From contig JAAEOA010000096.1 in NCBI GenBank assembly GCA_024223715.1, forward strand, positions 1 through 60,663: 60,663 bases of DNA, read 5' to 3'. The notes below the pieces were generated by a model. That model was not told the origin of the DNA. It saw only the letters and a list, made by a program, of their open reading frames with translations, and did not search any database. A program made the translations under genes and the position numbers. The DNA is from a bacterium (GTDB lineage: Bacteria; Krumholzibacteriota; Krumholzibacteriia; LZORAL124-64-63). Position 1 is the first letter of the stretch. Every line of letters begins with the position of its first letter. Shown piece after piece: positions 34,231 through 42,110 of this stretch.

Positions 34231-35237
34231 GTCCACCGAAGTCTTGGCTTTGGAATCCGGACTTGCCAGGGGTAGAGTTGCACACCCATCTTGAAGGCTC
34301 AGTGACTTGTGATCGTTTGCTGGCTCTGTCTGAAAAATACGGGCAAACCGCCCTTGCCGCCGAGTGCCTGAACGACAAGGGTACCGAGTATGTTTTTGAC
34401 GGGTTTTTTGGATTTTTGGATTTGTTTCGCAAAGTAACTTTGCTTTTAAAAACCCCAGCCGATTTTCATCAGGTGGCCTTGGATTTGGGCCGCACCCTTC
34501 ACGACGATGGTGTGGGCTACGCCGAAATAAGCCTTTCATATGGTGTGATGCTCAAACGTAATCTGGATCCTTTGGCCATTCAGCAGGCCTTGTACGAAGC
34601 GTCCTGTCAGGTTCTGGAAACCCACGGAGTGAAAATGCGCTGGCTGCCCGATGCTGTGCGGCAGTGGGGACTGGACAAAGCCTGGTTCGCTTTGGAGGCA
34701 GCCCTGCGAACTGGACCCGAATTGGGTGTAGTCGGGTTTGGCCTTGGTGGTGATGAGGTGGCCGGTTCGGTGTCCCTCTTCGCACCTCTTTTTGCCGAGG
34801 TCAGAGCTGAAGGGCTGGGCATCAGCATTCACGCGGGGGAAAACCCGGCCTCCGGTCAGGCGGCGGCCGATTCGGTCCGGCAGGCAGTTGACGAATGCGG
34901 GGCCGATCGTATTGGTCACGGACTTGGCGCGGTATCTGATCCGATGGTTATGGCCATGCTGAACGCTCGACAAGTATTTATGGAATTGTGCCCGGGGTCG
35001 AATTTGATGACTGGCGCCCTAACTCAATACTCTGATCATCCTCTCCAGCAATTCCTGGCAGCGGATATTCCATGTGGGTTAAATCCCGATGACCGTAGCC
35101 TTTTTGGTGTGAATCGCAAACAAGAGTTGATCCGGGCCCGCAAGGAATTGCATTTGACAGAGGAACAGGAAACAAAAATGATCCAGTGGGCTCAAAGGGC
35201 CAGCTTCGATCCGGAAATGAGAGCAGCTGCAGAATGA
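34227..35237 (+). CDS. Adenosine deaminase-family aminohydrolase
   Basis: The 336-residue protein has the metal-site HTHLEGS near residues 19-25, SIHAGE (His and catalytic Glu), ADRIGHG and ELCPGSN. The final Asp pair lies in NPDDRSLFG, where adenosine deaminases usually read NTDDP. It hydrolyses an adenine-type amino group; adenosine or aminodeoxyfutalosine are the family's candidates. The ATG overlaps the FG-GAP stop (ATGA). Coupling of a cytoplasmic deaminase to a surface protein is odd. Confidence 0.85.
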   Translation: MSPPKSWLWNPDLPGVELHTHLEGSVTCDRLLALSEKYGQTALAAECLNDKGTEYVFDGFFGFLDLFRKVTLLLKTPADFHQVALDLGRTLHDDGVGYAEISLSYGVMLKRNLDPLAIQQALYEASCQVLETHGVKMRWLPDAVRQWGLDKAWFALEAALRTGPELGVVGFGLGGDEVAGSVSLFAPLFAEVRAEGLGISIHAGENPASGQAAADSVRQAVDECGADRIGHGLGAVSDPMVMAMLNARQVFMELCPGSNLMTGALTQYSDHPLQQFLAADIPCGLNPDDRSLFGVNRKQELIRARKELHLTEEQETKMIQWAQRASFDPEMRAAAE

Positions 35238-35260
35238 CGCAGTTCCTGAAAGGCGAAAAA

Positions 35261-36004
35261 ATGTTCAAGACTATTAATTTGATTCTGGTTCCCCCGGTGC
35301 TTCTATTGGGCCTGTTTTTTACAATCTTCCTTCAGACTGAACAAGCTAATGCCAGGGAGGGCGAAGGTCCTTGGTTTCAGGTTTCCCTTGGCTACAATGG
35401 TATGGCTATGCAAGATATCAACGAAACCGACTTCCGCTGGCACGAAGATTCTGACGGATTTGACCTGGACGATGTAACAGGCGGTATGGCCCTCTCTTTC
35501 GGGTTGGGCTACGACATGTCCAAGTCCTATGGCTACGGGTTGTTCTGGGAACATCAATACGGTTCCACCTCCGGGACCGACGTAGAAATGAAAGCGGATG
35601 TGAATTTACGGGCCGATATTTTTGCCGGTCGCTTAAACTACAATTTTATTACAAACGACCAATGGCGTTTTGGAGTTGCCGGTGCCCTGGGTTTTCTGGT
35701 AGTCAATGGCAATGTCAACAAAACCACATCTGGGGCCAGCTACGGGAAATCCGAGTTGACGGGACAAACTTGGTCACTCGAGGGAATGGGAATTGTAGAA
35801 TTTTCAGTGGGCGAAAAATCTCTCATTCAACTGACCGCTGGCTGGCGTGAGGCCAATGTAAAATCGTTCAAAAATGCCTCAGCTACCGTGTTTAAACCAG
35901 ACGGACAGAAAATGAGCATGGACTATACGGGATTCACTGCCAGAGTGGGATATAAAATTCGATTTGGAAGTTTGTCAGGCCAAACTGTCCCGGATATTCA
36001 GTAG
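35261..36004 (+). CDS. Outer-membrane beta-barrel protein
   Basis: The 247-residue product has a signal peptide (LILVPPVLLLGLFFTIF, then QANA before cleavage). A mature part of alternating amphipathic strands rich in Gly, Tyr, Phe and Trp follows (FQVSLGYNGMAM, LSFGLGYDMSKSYGYG) and ends FTARVGYKIRFG, in line with an 8-10-stranded barrel. AAAGG is 7 nt before ATG 35261; an upstream ATG at 35234, overlapping the deaminase stop, is in frame and possible. No specific family recognised. Confidence 0.78.
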   Translation: MFKTINLILVPPVLLLGLFFTIFLQTEQANAREGEGPWFQVSLGYNGMAMQDINETDFRWHEDSDGFDLDDVTGGMALSFGLGYDMSKSYGYGLFWEHQYGSTSGTDVEMKADVNLRADIFAGRLNYNFITNDQWRFGVAGALGFLVVNGNVNKTTSGASYGKSELTGQTWSLEGMGIVEFSVGEKSLIQLTAGWREANVKSFKNASATVFKPDGQKMSMDYTGFTARVGYKIRFGSLSGQTVPDIQ

Positions 36005-36051
36005 ATTTGTTCGACAGGGATGAGTTTTTCCTGTTTGCCAGGAGTTATTAC

Positions 36052-36909
36052 CTAAATCCTGGCTTCAAACTTCAATAGAATTTCATTCAACGATGTCCGT
36101 CGCAAGAGTCCGTAAACAATTCCGTAGGCCATAAAGACCACAAGAGCGCCACCAAGCACATCAAGAATATAATGATGGCTGCTGTAGACCGCGCCAAACC
36201 ACATACCGCAAGTTACCAGGAAAAACAAAATGCGGGGCCATGAATTTTTCAGGGAAAAACTGACTAACAGGCAACTCAAAGGATTGGCTGCGTGCATGGA
36301 AGGCATCGCGGCAAAAACAACTTTGTTGTTGGCGTAAATAGACTGAAAAATGGGCCATCCTATGAGTTCATCAAAACGGCTCATGCCGGCAGCCGCACAA
36401 GGGGTGTCAGCAATGAATTCAAATCCTACAATTTGCACATACCATGGCGGAGCTGCCGGATACAAATAATAGCCAATGAAGCCCAGCAGATTGGCCAGAA
36501 CAAAGACGAATGAAAAATTAATGAAGATCCGTTTGTTTCCCCGCAAATATAATACCAATGCAAAAGCCAGGGGCAAAGGAACCCACGTCAAATACGAAAG
36601 TCCCGAAATCAGGTCATACAACCAGAACTGATGCTCGAGATAAAACTCATTGGGTGTCAGAACATCACCCATGCGGGTTAGGCCAAAAAATTTCTTTTCC
36701 AGCAGATACAAATCTTCAATATGAATAGTGTTATAGAGGTAGTTTGGGAAGGCCTTCAGTGAATCGTAAGTAGTCACATAAACCCAATAAGGCATCAGGG
36801 CAAAGGCAGTGCGACGGGGCCAGCGACCGGCAATGAACATAGTGGTCAAGGCAGTGAAAACGACGATCTGAAAAGGGGTTATGCCCACAACCAGAATGAA
36901 CCATGCCAA
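36052..36909 (-). CDS. PAP2/AUR1-like membrane phosphotransferase (inositol-phosphorylceramide-synthase-like)
   Basis: The protein has about six TM segments and the PAP2 catalytic motifs AMPSMHAANPL and YSSHHYILDVLGG, with the His-His-Asp arrangement of AUR1/IPC synthases and of PAP2 phosphatases. Residues 120-160 (GFIGYYLYPAAPPWYV) fit PAP2_3 proteins. The coordinates use a TTG at 36909, but the frame stays open upstream to about 36960 and extends the first TM helix. A GGAG (36968-36971) sits 7 nt from an ATT there, so the true start is uncertain. Its neighbour encodes a CerR-like epimerase; transfer of a headgroup to ceramide is a reasonable inference. Confidence 0.78.
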   Translation of the reverse strand: MAWFILVVGITPFQIVVFTALTTMFIAGRWPRRTAFALMPYWVYVTTYDSLKAFPNYLYNTIHIEDLYLLEKKFFGLTRMGDVLTPNEFYLEHQFWLYDLISGLSYLTWVPLPLAFALVLYLRGNKRIFINFSFVFVLANLLGFIGYYLYPAAPPWYVQIVGFEFIADTPCAAAGMSRFDELIGWPIFQSIYANNKVVFAAMPSMHAANPLSCLLVSFSLKNSWPRILFFLVTCGMWFGAVYSSHHYILDVLGGALVVFMAYGIVYGLLRRTSLNEILLKFEARI

Positions 36910-36952
36910 ATACAGGGCCCCACTGAAAAAAAGAAGTATCAGGTGTTTGGAA

Positions 36953-37957
36953 TTAATAATTACTGTTCTCCAGATTGTATTTTACCCGAAACCATTCAGC
37001 GGTTTCGTCAACGGCCGTTGGCAGATTTACCAAAGGCTCAAACCCCAAAACCCGACGAGCTTTCGCAATTGAGAAATGGTAATCCGTGCCGCCATTTAAA
37101 ACCCGGTAACGAGTAATGAAAGGAGGTGTTTTGGAGTTGAATAAATAAAAAAGCTTTTCCACAAAAGAAGCCAAATGCATAGCCGGTTTTAAAGGAATGC
37201 TGAGAGCGGGTTTTTTGAAACTCAGTTTTTCAGTGAGTGCTTCGGTAAATTCCCGCCAATTGATTTCCAGACCGTCGGTAATCAGGAAGGCTTCACCAGG
37301 AGCGGACTCATGGAAGGCGGCCAGAAAAACTGCATCGACCAGGTTGGTGATATAGGTGGGGCAGGTCAGGCTTCGGCCATGGTTAATGTAAGCAATTTTC
37401 CCACTTTTTATGGCCACAAGATATTTTTCGATAAAGGTGTGGTCGTCGGGCCCAAAAACATTTCCCGGTCTGATGGCGGTTATTTCAAGATCACTTTCAG
37501 AGGCAAAATCAAACAGCCATTGTTCGGCTTCGAGTTTGGAAAGGCTATAGTTGAACTGAGGATTCGGAGCATCGTCTTCTTCGACAGCGCGAGTGTGTTC
37601 AAAGCCATGAAGGGCCGTTGTACTCATTTGCACCAGGCGGGTTACTGAGTTGTTGGCCGCTGCCCGGGCCACGTTCTGAGTCCCTTCCACATTGATGCGC
37701 CGGAACAATTCCAGTGAACCCCAGTCTGAAGCAAGTCCTGCATTGTGAATGACAACATCCACCCCGGCAAGATGGGTATTCAGGCTTTCATAATCTGTAA
37801 TATCTCCATATTTGAGAATAACATCTGTGCCTTCGAGAAGCTTTAAATCTGATGACTTTCGTACCAGACCCAGGACTTCGTATCCCTCACTAAGAAAGCG
37901 CTTCACCAAATGTGACCCAATAAAACCATTGGCTCCGGTAATAAGGATTTTCGACAT
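36953..37957 (-). CDS. NAD-dependent epimerase/dehydratase (extended SDR), candidate ceramide reductase CerR
   Basis: The 334-residue protein begins KILITGANGFIGSHLVKRFL (Rossmann GxxGxxG) and has the catalytic YSLSKLEAE (YxxxK) with an upstream Ser in VQMSTTALHG. ATG 37957 is preceded by AGGGAG; the longer open frame upstream runs into the CPBP gene and is rejected. Extended SDRs of this size act as CerR in bacterial ceramide synthesis, but the family is broad (sugar epimerases, 3-beta-HSD-like). The genomic link to a PAP2/AUR1-like enzyme and a nearby serine palmitoyltransferase supports the lipid role. Confidence 0.85.
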   Translation of the reverse strand: MSKILITGANGFIGSHLVKRFLSEGYEVLGLVRKSSDLKLLEGTDVILKYGDITDYESLNTHLAGVDVVIHNAGLASDWGSLELFRRINVEGTQNVARAAANNSVTRLVQMSTTALHGFEHTRAVEEDDAPNPQFNYSLSKLEAEQWLFDFASESDLEITAIRPGNVFGPDDHTFIEKYLVAIKSGKIAYINHGRSLTCPTYITNLVDAVFLAAFHESAPGEAFLITDGLEINWREFTEALTEKLSFKKPALSIPLKPAMHLASFVEKLFYLFNSKTPPFITRYRVLNGGTDYHFSIAKARRVLGFEPLVNLPTAVDETAEWFRVKYNLENSNY

Positions 37958-37965
37958 GATTCTCC

Positions 37966-38721
37966 CTAATAGATAATGAAAAGATCGTTCAAAATCCCCA
38001 AGGCTGCGTGCAAGATAATAACCGGCCACAGGCTTTTGGTGCGCAGGGCAATAATTCCAAAAACAATTCCAAAAGGAATGGATCCCAGAGTTTCGGCAGA
38101 GGGTTTTCCCAAGTGAATAAGGCATGAGGAAACTGTCTGAATAAGAATAGCCGCCGGTGCTCCGTACCTGTCTTTTAAACCAAACAACAGGAGTCCACGA
38201 AAGAAAAACTCCCAGCCCACGTAATAAAGGAAAAACAAGGCCAGGAAGTACACACTCAGCAGGCTTTGGTCCTCAAGCAGAATACGGGGCAGGGGATATT
38301 CGGCCTGAACCGCAGGCAGGGTCGATGAATTGTAAGCCAGAGGGGCGAAAATGAAAACCAAAGCGAGAAGAGTTTTCCCTACATGGGGTTTAAAATTTTC
38401 GAAAGAGAACAAACCCTTGAACAGCGATTTTTTCCTGCTGCCAATAATCAGAACAAATGGAAGTGCGGCAACCAGAATAAAAAAGGCTGCAAATTCCAGA
38501 ATATAAGTTTGAACTTCACCGGGAGCTGCGTTTCCCGGAGCAGAGAAATACTGGGTAAAATTATCGGCCATGAAGAAATAACGATAAATCGAAAGCAAGA
38601 CCGGAGCACTCAATAATGTCAGGTAATAGAAATTATCTGACGACTTATAGCCAGTTTCGGTCAGCAAATCTCTGAACCATGATTTTATTCTGTTGTCAGC
38701 TTTTTCACTCACTGGATCCAC
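37966..38721 (-). CDS. CPBP-family intramembrane metalloprotease
   Basis: The 251-residue multi-TM protein carries the CAAX/Abi (CPBP) motifs: GWEFFFRGLLL, LIHLGKPSAETLGS and ILHAALGILNDL. Motif 1 normally has EExxxR; here one Glu is replaced (WEFFFR), so activity is likely but not certain. It lies 8 nt upstream of the epimerase and 4 nt after the phosphotransferase gene, within one minus-strand operon. Substrates of bacterial CPBP proteins are mostly unknown. Confidence 0.82.
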   Translation of the reverse strand: MDPVSEKADNRIKSWFRDLLTETGYKSSDNFYYLTLLSAPVLLSIYRYFFMADNFTQYFSAPGNAAPGEVQTYILEFAAFFILVAALPFVLIIGSRKKSLFKGLFSFENFKPHVGKTLLALVFIFAPLAYNSSTLPAVQAEYPLPRILLEDQSLLSVYFLALFFLYYVGWEFFFRGLLLFGLKDRYGAPAAILIQTVSSCLIHLGKPSAETLGSIPFGIVFGIIALRTKSLWPVIILHAALGILNDLFIIY

Positions 38722-38725
38722 CTTT

Positions 38726-39601
38726 TTAGGTGTTCTTAATTGTTTTCCGGTCTACCACAACCTGCATGGCCAGCATCAATACAGCATAAGCATTGATGGC
38801 TCCGATGACGGCATAATAATACCAGCTGATTTGGTTCAGTAAAGCCATCACTATAAGCAGTGTAATGTGTAACGAGCTGCCCATGAAGGACCATAAACGA
38901 ATGGCCAGACGGTTGTGTTCCAGAAAACTTTCCGTCTCGAAGGCTTTGGCAGTATTATCGGCATCTTTTTCGGGCAAAATGGCCTGTTGAACCTTAAGGT
39001 ATTTCAGGTAAATACTTAAAACCAAACGAGAAACCCATTGTCCGCCTTCATTGCTCATGCGCTGGTGCTCCAGAGTCATTTCCGCCAGGTCGTCTCCATA
39101 AAGGCTGACTTCGCCCAGAGCATATTCAAGGTATCGGTTGCGGTAATAATCGAAAAGAACCACATGGACCAGCAAACTGGCCAAAGTGACTAATACAAGG
39201 CCCAGTTGAGCCATTGAATGAGTTGCGCCCCAGGTTGCAATTGCCAAACCAGTAAATATGGCCAGATGAGTAACGTAATCAGCAATGCCATCGATGATGC
39301 GTCCCAAAGGTGTGCCGTTCTTTTTCAGTCGTGCCACCTGGCCGTCGCTCAAATCCAGCAGGTAATAGAGACCATAAAAAATTGCCGCCTGAAAATTGCC
39401 CTGCTCGGTTCCCCTGGAGAATAATACTCCGCTAATGATTCCCATAAACAACGCGGCCAGGGAAATTTGGTTGGGGGTTATGGGCAGAGGCAAAATCAGT
39501 TTCACAAACATAAAGGAAACAATGCGATGAAAATACAGGTCGAAAGGTTCTTCAACCTCCACCATTTTTATTGACTGTTTGTATTGCTTCAGCAGGCCCA
39601 A
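38726..39601 (-). CDS. CDP-alcohol phosphatidyltransferase
   Basis: The 291-residue membrane enzyme has the complete family motif near residues 83-110 (DLSDGQVARLKKNG, then GRIIDGIADY), i.e. DxxDGxxARx8Gx3Dx3D, preceded by ITPNQIS. It transfers a phospho-alcohol from CDP-lipid or CDP-alcohol to an acceptor. The motif does not fix the substrate; inositol-phosphate type synthases are candidates given the neighbouring AUR1-like gene. The start is TTG 39601 with GGAG 5 nt upstream. It forms an operon with CPBP, epimerase and PAP2. Confidence 0.88.
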   Translation of the reverse strand: MGLLKQYKQSIKMVEVEEPFDLYFHRIVSFMFVKLILPLPITPNQISLAALFMGIISGVLFSRGTEQGNFQAAIFYGLYYLLDLSDGQVARLKKNGTPLGRIIDGIADYVTHLAIFTGLAIATWGATHSMAQLGLVLVTLASLLVHVVLFDYYRNRYLEYALGEVSLYGDDLAEMTLEHQRMSNEGGQWVSRLVLSIYLKYLKVQQAILPEKDADNTAKAFETESFLEHNRLAIRLWSFMGSSLHITLLIVMALLNQISWYYYAVIGAINAYAVLMLAMQVVVDRKTIKNT

Positions 39602-39618
39602 AATAACTCCAACAGTTC

Positions 39619-40263
39619 TTAACCCATAGCAGATTCACGAAAGAAAGTAGTGACCGCAGCGACAATCAACAAAAGTCCCATGCCCCGCATGAATAATTGA
39701 ATTTTGGCAGGTGCCAGCCGAGTGCGCGAAAAATCGAGAACTTTGAGCAACAAAGCAAACCAGGAAATAATTCCCAGGGAAACGCCCACGATAAAAACAA
39801 AAGGCGGGCAATCAAAGGGATTCATTCCCCAGCTGACGGCAATGGTCAAAAAACCCAGCCAATTCAACGGCATGGCAAAATTTCCCGCAACCAGAGTGAA
39901 CCCCAAAAGAAAATCCCGCCATGGCTTGCTAATGGGGATCGATTTTTCATCAACCAGAGTGACGGGAGCTTTTCGGGTAAAGAAATAAACCCCAAGACCA
40001 GCCAGTACCACTGCCCCGATGGCTTTGGCCATCCAGGGCGCAGGCAGCCAGCGTGACATGATTTGCCCCGCACCCAGCAGTGCCACCAAGCACCAGCCTG
40101 CTTCAGCCAAAGCTGCGCCCGAAGCCAGTACCAGCCCTGATTTCCAACGCCCGGATAACCCGCGCTGGAAGACAAAAATAGATACGGGCCCGGCTATGGG
40201 CATGGAGGTGACCAGCCCAAAAAGAAAGCCGGCCCCCAAGTGGGATATTTCCTGCAACAGCAA
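39619..40263 (-). CDS. LysE/RhtB-family exporter
   Basis: The 214-residue protein has about six TM helices and the LysE signature GLVTSMPIAGPVSIFVFQRG, then ASGAALAE near the N-terminus. LysE proteins export amino acids; this one cannot be assigned a substrate. The start is TTG 40263 or the TTG two codons later, as the ribosome binding site is weak. It starts 3 nt after the metG stop. Confidence 0.82.
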   Translation of the reverse strand: MLLQEISHLGAGFLFGLVTSMPIAGPVSIFVFQRGLSGRWKSGLVLASGAALAEAGWCLVALLGAGQIMSRWLPAPWMAKAIGAVVLAGLGVYFFTRKAPVTLVDEKSIPISKPWRDFLLGFTLVAGNFAMPLNWLGFLTIAVSWGMNPFDCPPFVFIVGVSLGIISWFALLLKVLDFSRTRLAPAKIQLFMRGMGLLLIVAAVTTFFRESAMG

Positions 40264-40266
40264 GGC

Positions 40267-41979
40267 CTAGTCTTCCAGCATTTTGTTCAGACGTTCAATC
40301 TCTTCTTCGATGGCTTCCTGTTCCAGGCGGGGAAAGAGGATTTCCTGTTTTCCCAGTTGTCGGCCGGAAGGGATGTCCAGAATGCCTTCATCCCAGCCGT
40401 TGTTCCAGAGTTCTGTTTTCATACCCAGCCAGCTCCAGAGTTTCTCCATGCCAAAAGGCACCACCGGTGCCAGCATCAGGCATAGATGCCGCAGAATCTG
40501 GATGATGATGCCCAGGCTGTGCCCGCAACGCTCCAGATCAGTTTTGCGACTTTTGAAAGGCGCCGATTCATCGAAGTAACGGTTGCCAACCTGACCGGCG
40601 TGGAAACAGGCTTCCATGGCTGCTTTTATTTCAAACTCAGCCAGATGGGCGTCCCATTTTTCCAGATCTTCTTTCACTTCGCGCAGGGCCTTGCGGTCCA
40701 GATCGGTCATCATTTCTTCATTCCACTCGGGAACCACGCCATCGAAGTACTTGTGAATGAAAGTGAAAACCCGGTTGATGAGGTTTCCAAAGTTATTACC
40801 CAGCTCATTGTTATTCCGCGTCAGGAAACCATTCCATGTGAAATCCACATCCCGGGTTTCAGGCAGATTTCTGGCCAGCGTGTAGCGCAAAGGGTCGGCC
40901 TGAAATTTCTCCAGATATTCCGGCAACCAAACGGCAAAGCCACGGCTGGTGGAAAGTTTCTGCCCTTCGAGGTTTAAAAACTCATTGGCCGGCACATTGT
41001 CCGGCAGAATGTAGTTTTCCGATTGAGACATCAGAACAGCAGGGAACATAAGGGCGTGAAAAAAAATGTTGTCTTTGCCGATGAAGTGCACCAGACGGGT
41101 TTCATCGTCCTGCCACCACTGGCGCCAGCTCTCGGCATCGCCTTGAGCCTCAGCCCATTCTTTTGTGGCCGAAACGTAACCAATTGGTGCATCGAACCAC
41201 ACGTAGAAGACTTTGCCTTCGTGATCGGGCAGGGGAACCGGAACGCCCCAGCTCAGGTCACGGGTTACTGCGCGGTCGGTCAATCCGTCTTCAAACCAGC
41301 CTTTACAGTATTGGCGCACGTTGGCCTTCCACTCAGGATGGGCATCAATGAAAGTTTCCAGTTTTTCCTGCAGATCGCCCAAAGGAATGAACCAGTGAGT
41401 GGTTGGACGCAGTTCCAGAGGACTGTTGTCCAACACACTTTGAGGATTGATCAACTCGATGGAATCGTATGTGGCTCCGCAGGACTCGCATTCGTCGCCC
41501 CGGGCACCTTCGGATTTGCAGCGGGGGCAGGTTCCTTCAATGTAACGGTCGGCCAGGAAGCGATTCTGCTTGGAGCTGAAAAACTGTTTGGTGGTGCGTT
41601 GTTTGAACAAACCCTGAGCGTGCATGTCGATGAAAAACGCTTGGGCGGTTTCGGTATGAATTTCCCGGCTGGTTTGGCTGAAGTTGTCGAAACTCATGCC
41701 AAAACCTTCGAAACTTTTGCGGATGGATTCGTAATTGCGATCCACCAGTTCCTTCGGGTCAATTCCCAGTTTGTCCGCTGTCAGCGTAATGGGCACTCCG
41801 TACTCATCGCTGCCGCAAATGTAGAGCACGTCCTGGCCGCGCAGGCGCAGGTATCGCACATAAATATCCGCAGGTAAGTAAGCCCCGGCCAAATGCCCCA
41901 GGTGAATTTCGCCATTGGCGTAAGGAAGGGCGCTGGTAACGAGGGTACGTTTGAAGTTCCTGGAACTGTCATTGGACAT
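40267..41979 (-). CDS. metG: Methionyl-tRNA synthetase
   Basis: MetG charges tRNA-Met. The 570-residue class I enzyme has the HIGH-like HLGHLAGAYLPADI near residue 25. Zinc knuckles follow (CPRCKSEGARGDECESCG), as does the KMSKS variant KLSTSRGFAVW near residue 338. It lacks the C-terminal tRNA-binding (Trbp111-like) domain seen in E. coli MetG. ATG 41979 has GGAGG about 10 nt upstream. Confidence 0.96.
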   Translation of the reverse strand: MSNDSSRNFKRTLVTSALPYANGEIHLGHLAGAYLPADIYVRYLRLRGQDVLYICGSDEYGVPITLTADKLGIDPKELVDRNYESIRKSFEGFGMSFDNFSQTSREIHTETAQAFFIDMHAQGLFKQRTTKQFFSSKQNRFLADRYIEGTCPRCKSEGARGDECESCGATYDSIELINPQSVLDNSPLELRPTTHWFIPLGDLQEKLETFIDAHPEWKANVRQYCKGWFEDGLTDRAVTRDLSWGVPVPLPDHEGKVFYVWFDAPIGYVSATKEWAEAQGDAESWRQWWQDDETRLVHFIGKDNIFFHALMFPAVLMSQSENYILPDNVPANEFLNLEGQKLSTSRGFAVWLPEYLEKFQADPLRYTLARNLPETRDVDFTWNGFLTRNNNELGNNFGNLINRVFTFIHKYFDGVVPEWNEEMMTDLDRKALREVKEDLEKWDAHLAEFEIKAAMEACFHAGQVGNRYFDESAPFKSRKTDLERCGHSLGIIIQILRHLCLMLAPVVPFGMEKLWSWLGMKTELWNNGWDEGILDIPSGRQLGKQEILFPRLEQEAIEEEIERLNKMLED

Positions 41980-42064
41980 GCTGGCAATGCCTCCGGTTTG
42001 GCCACACGGTTGGTATCGGTACCGAAAGAATCTAACTCAACTGAAGAGGGAATTCAATACACAC

Positions 42065-42085
42065 AAAAAGCCCCCGGTTGGAGGC
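42065..42085 (-). terminator. Terminator downstream of the M61-like peptidase gene
   Basis: Read on the minus strand, GCCTCC and GGGGGC form a 6-bp stem (one wobble) around AACC, followed by TTTTT. It sits 25 nt after the peptidase stop and ahead of metG. Confidence 0.65.
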
Positions 42086-42110
42086 CTTATGTCAGAGGGG
42101 GAAATCAGGG

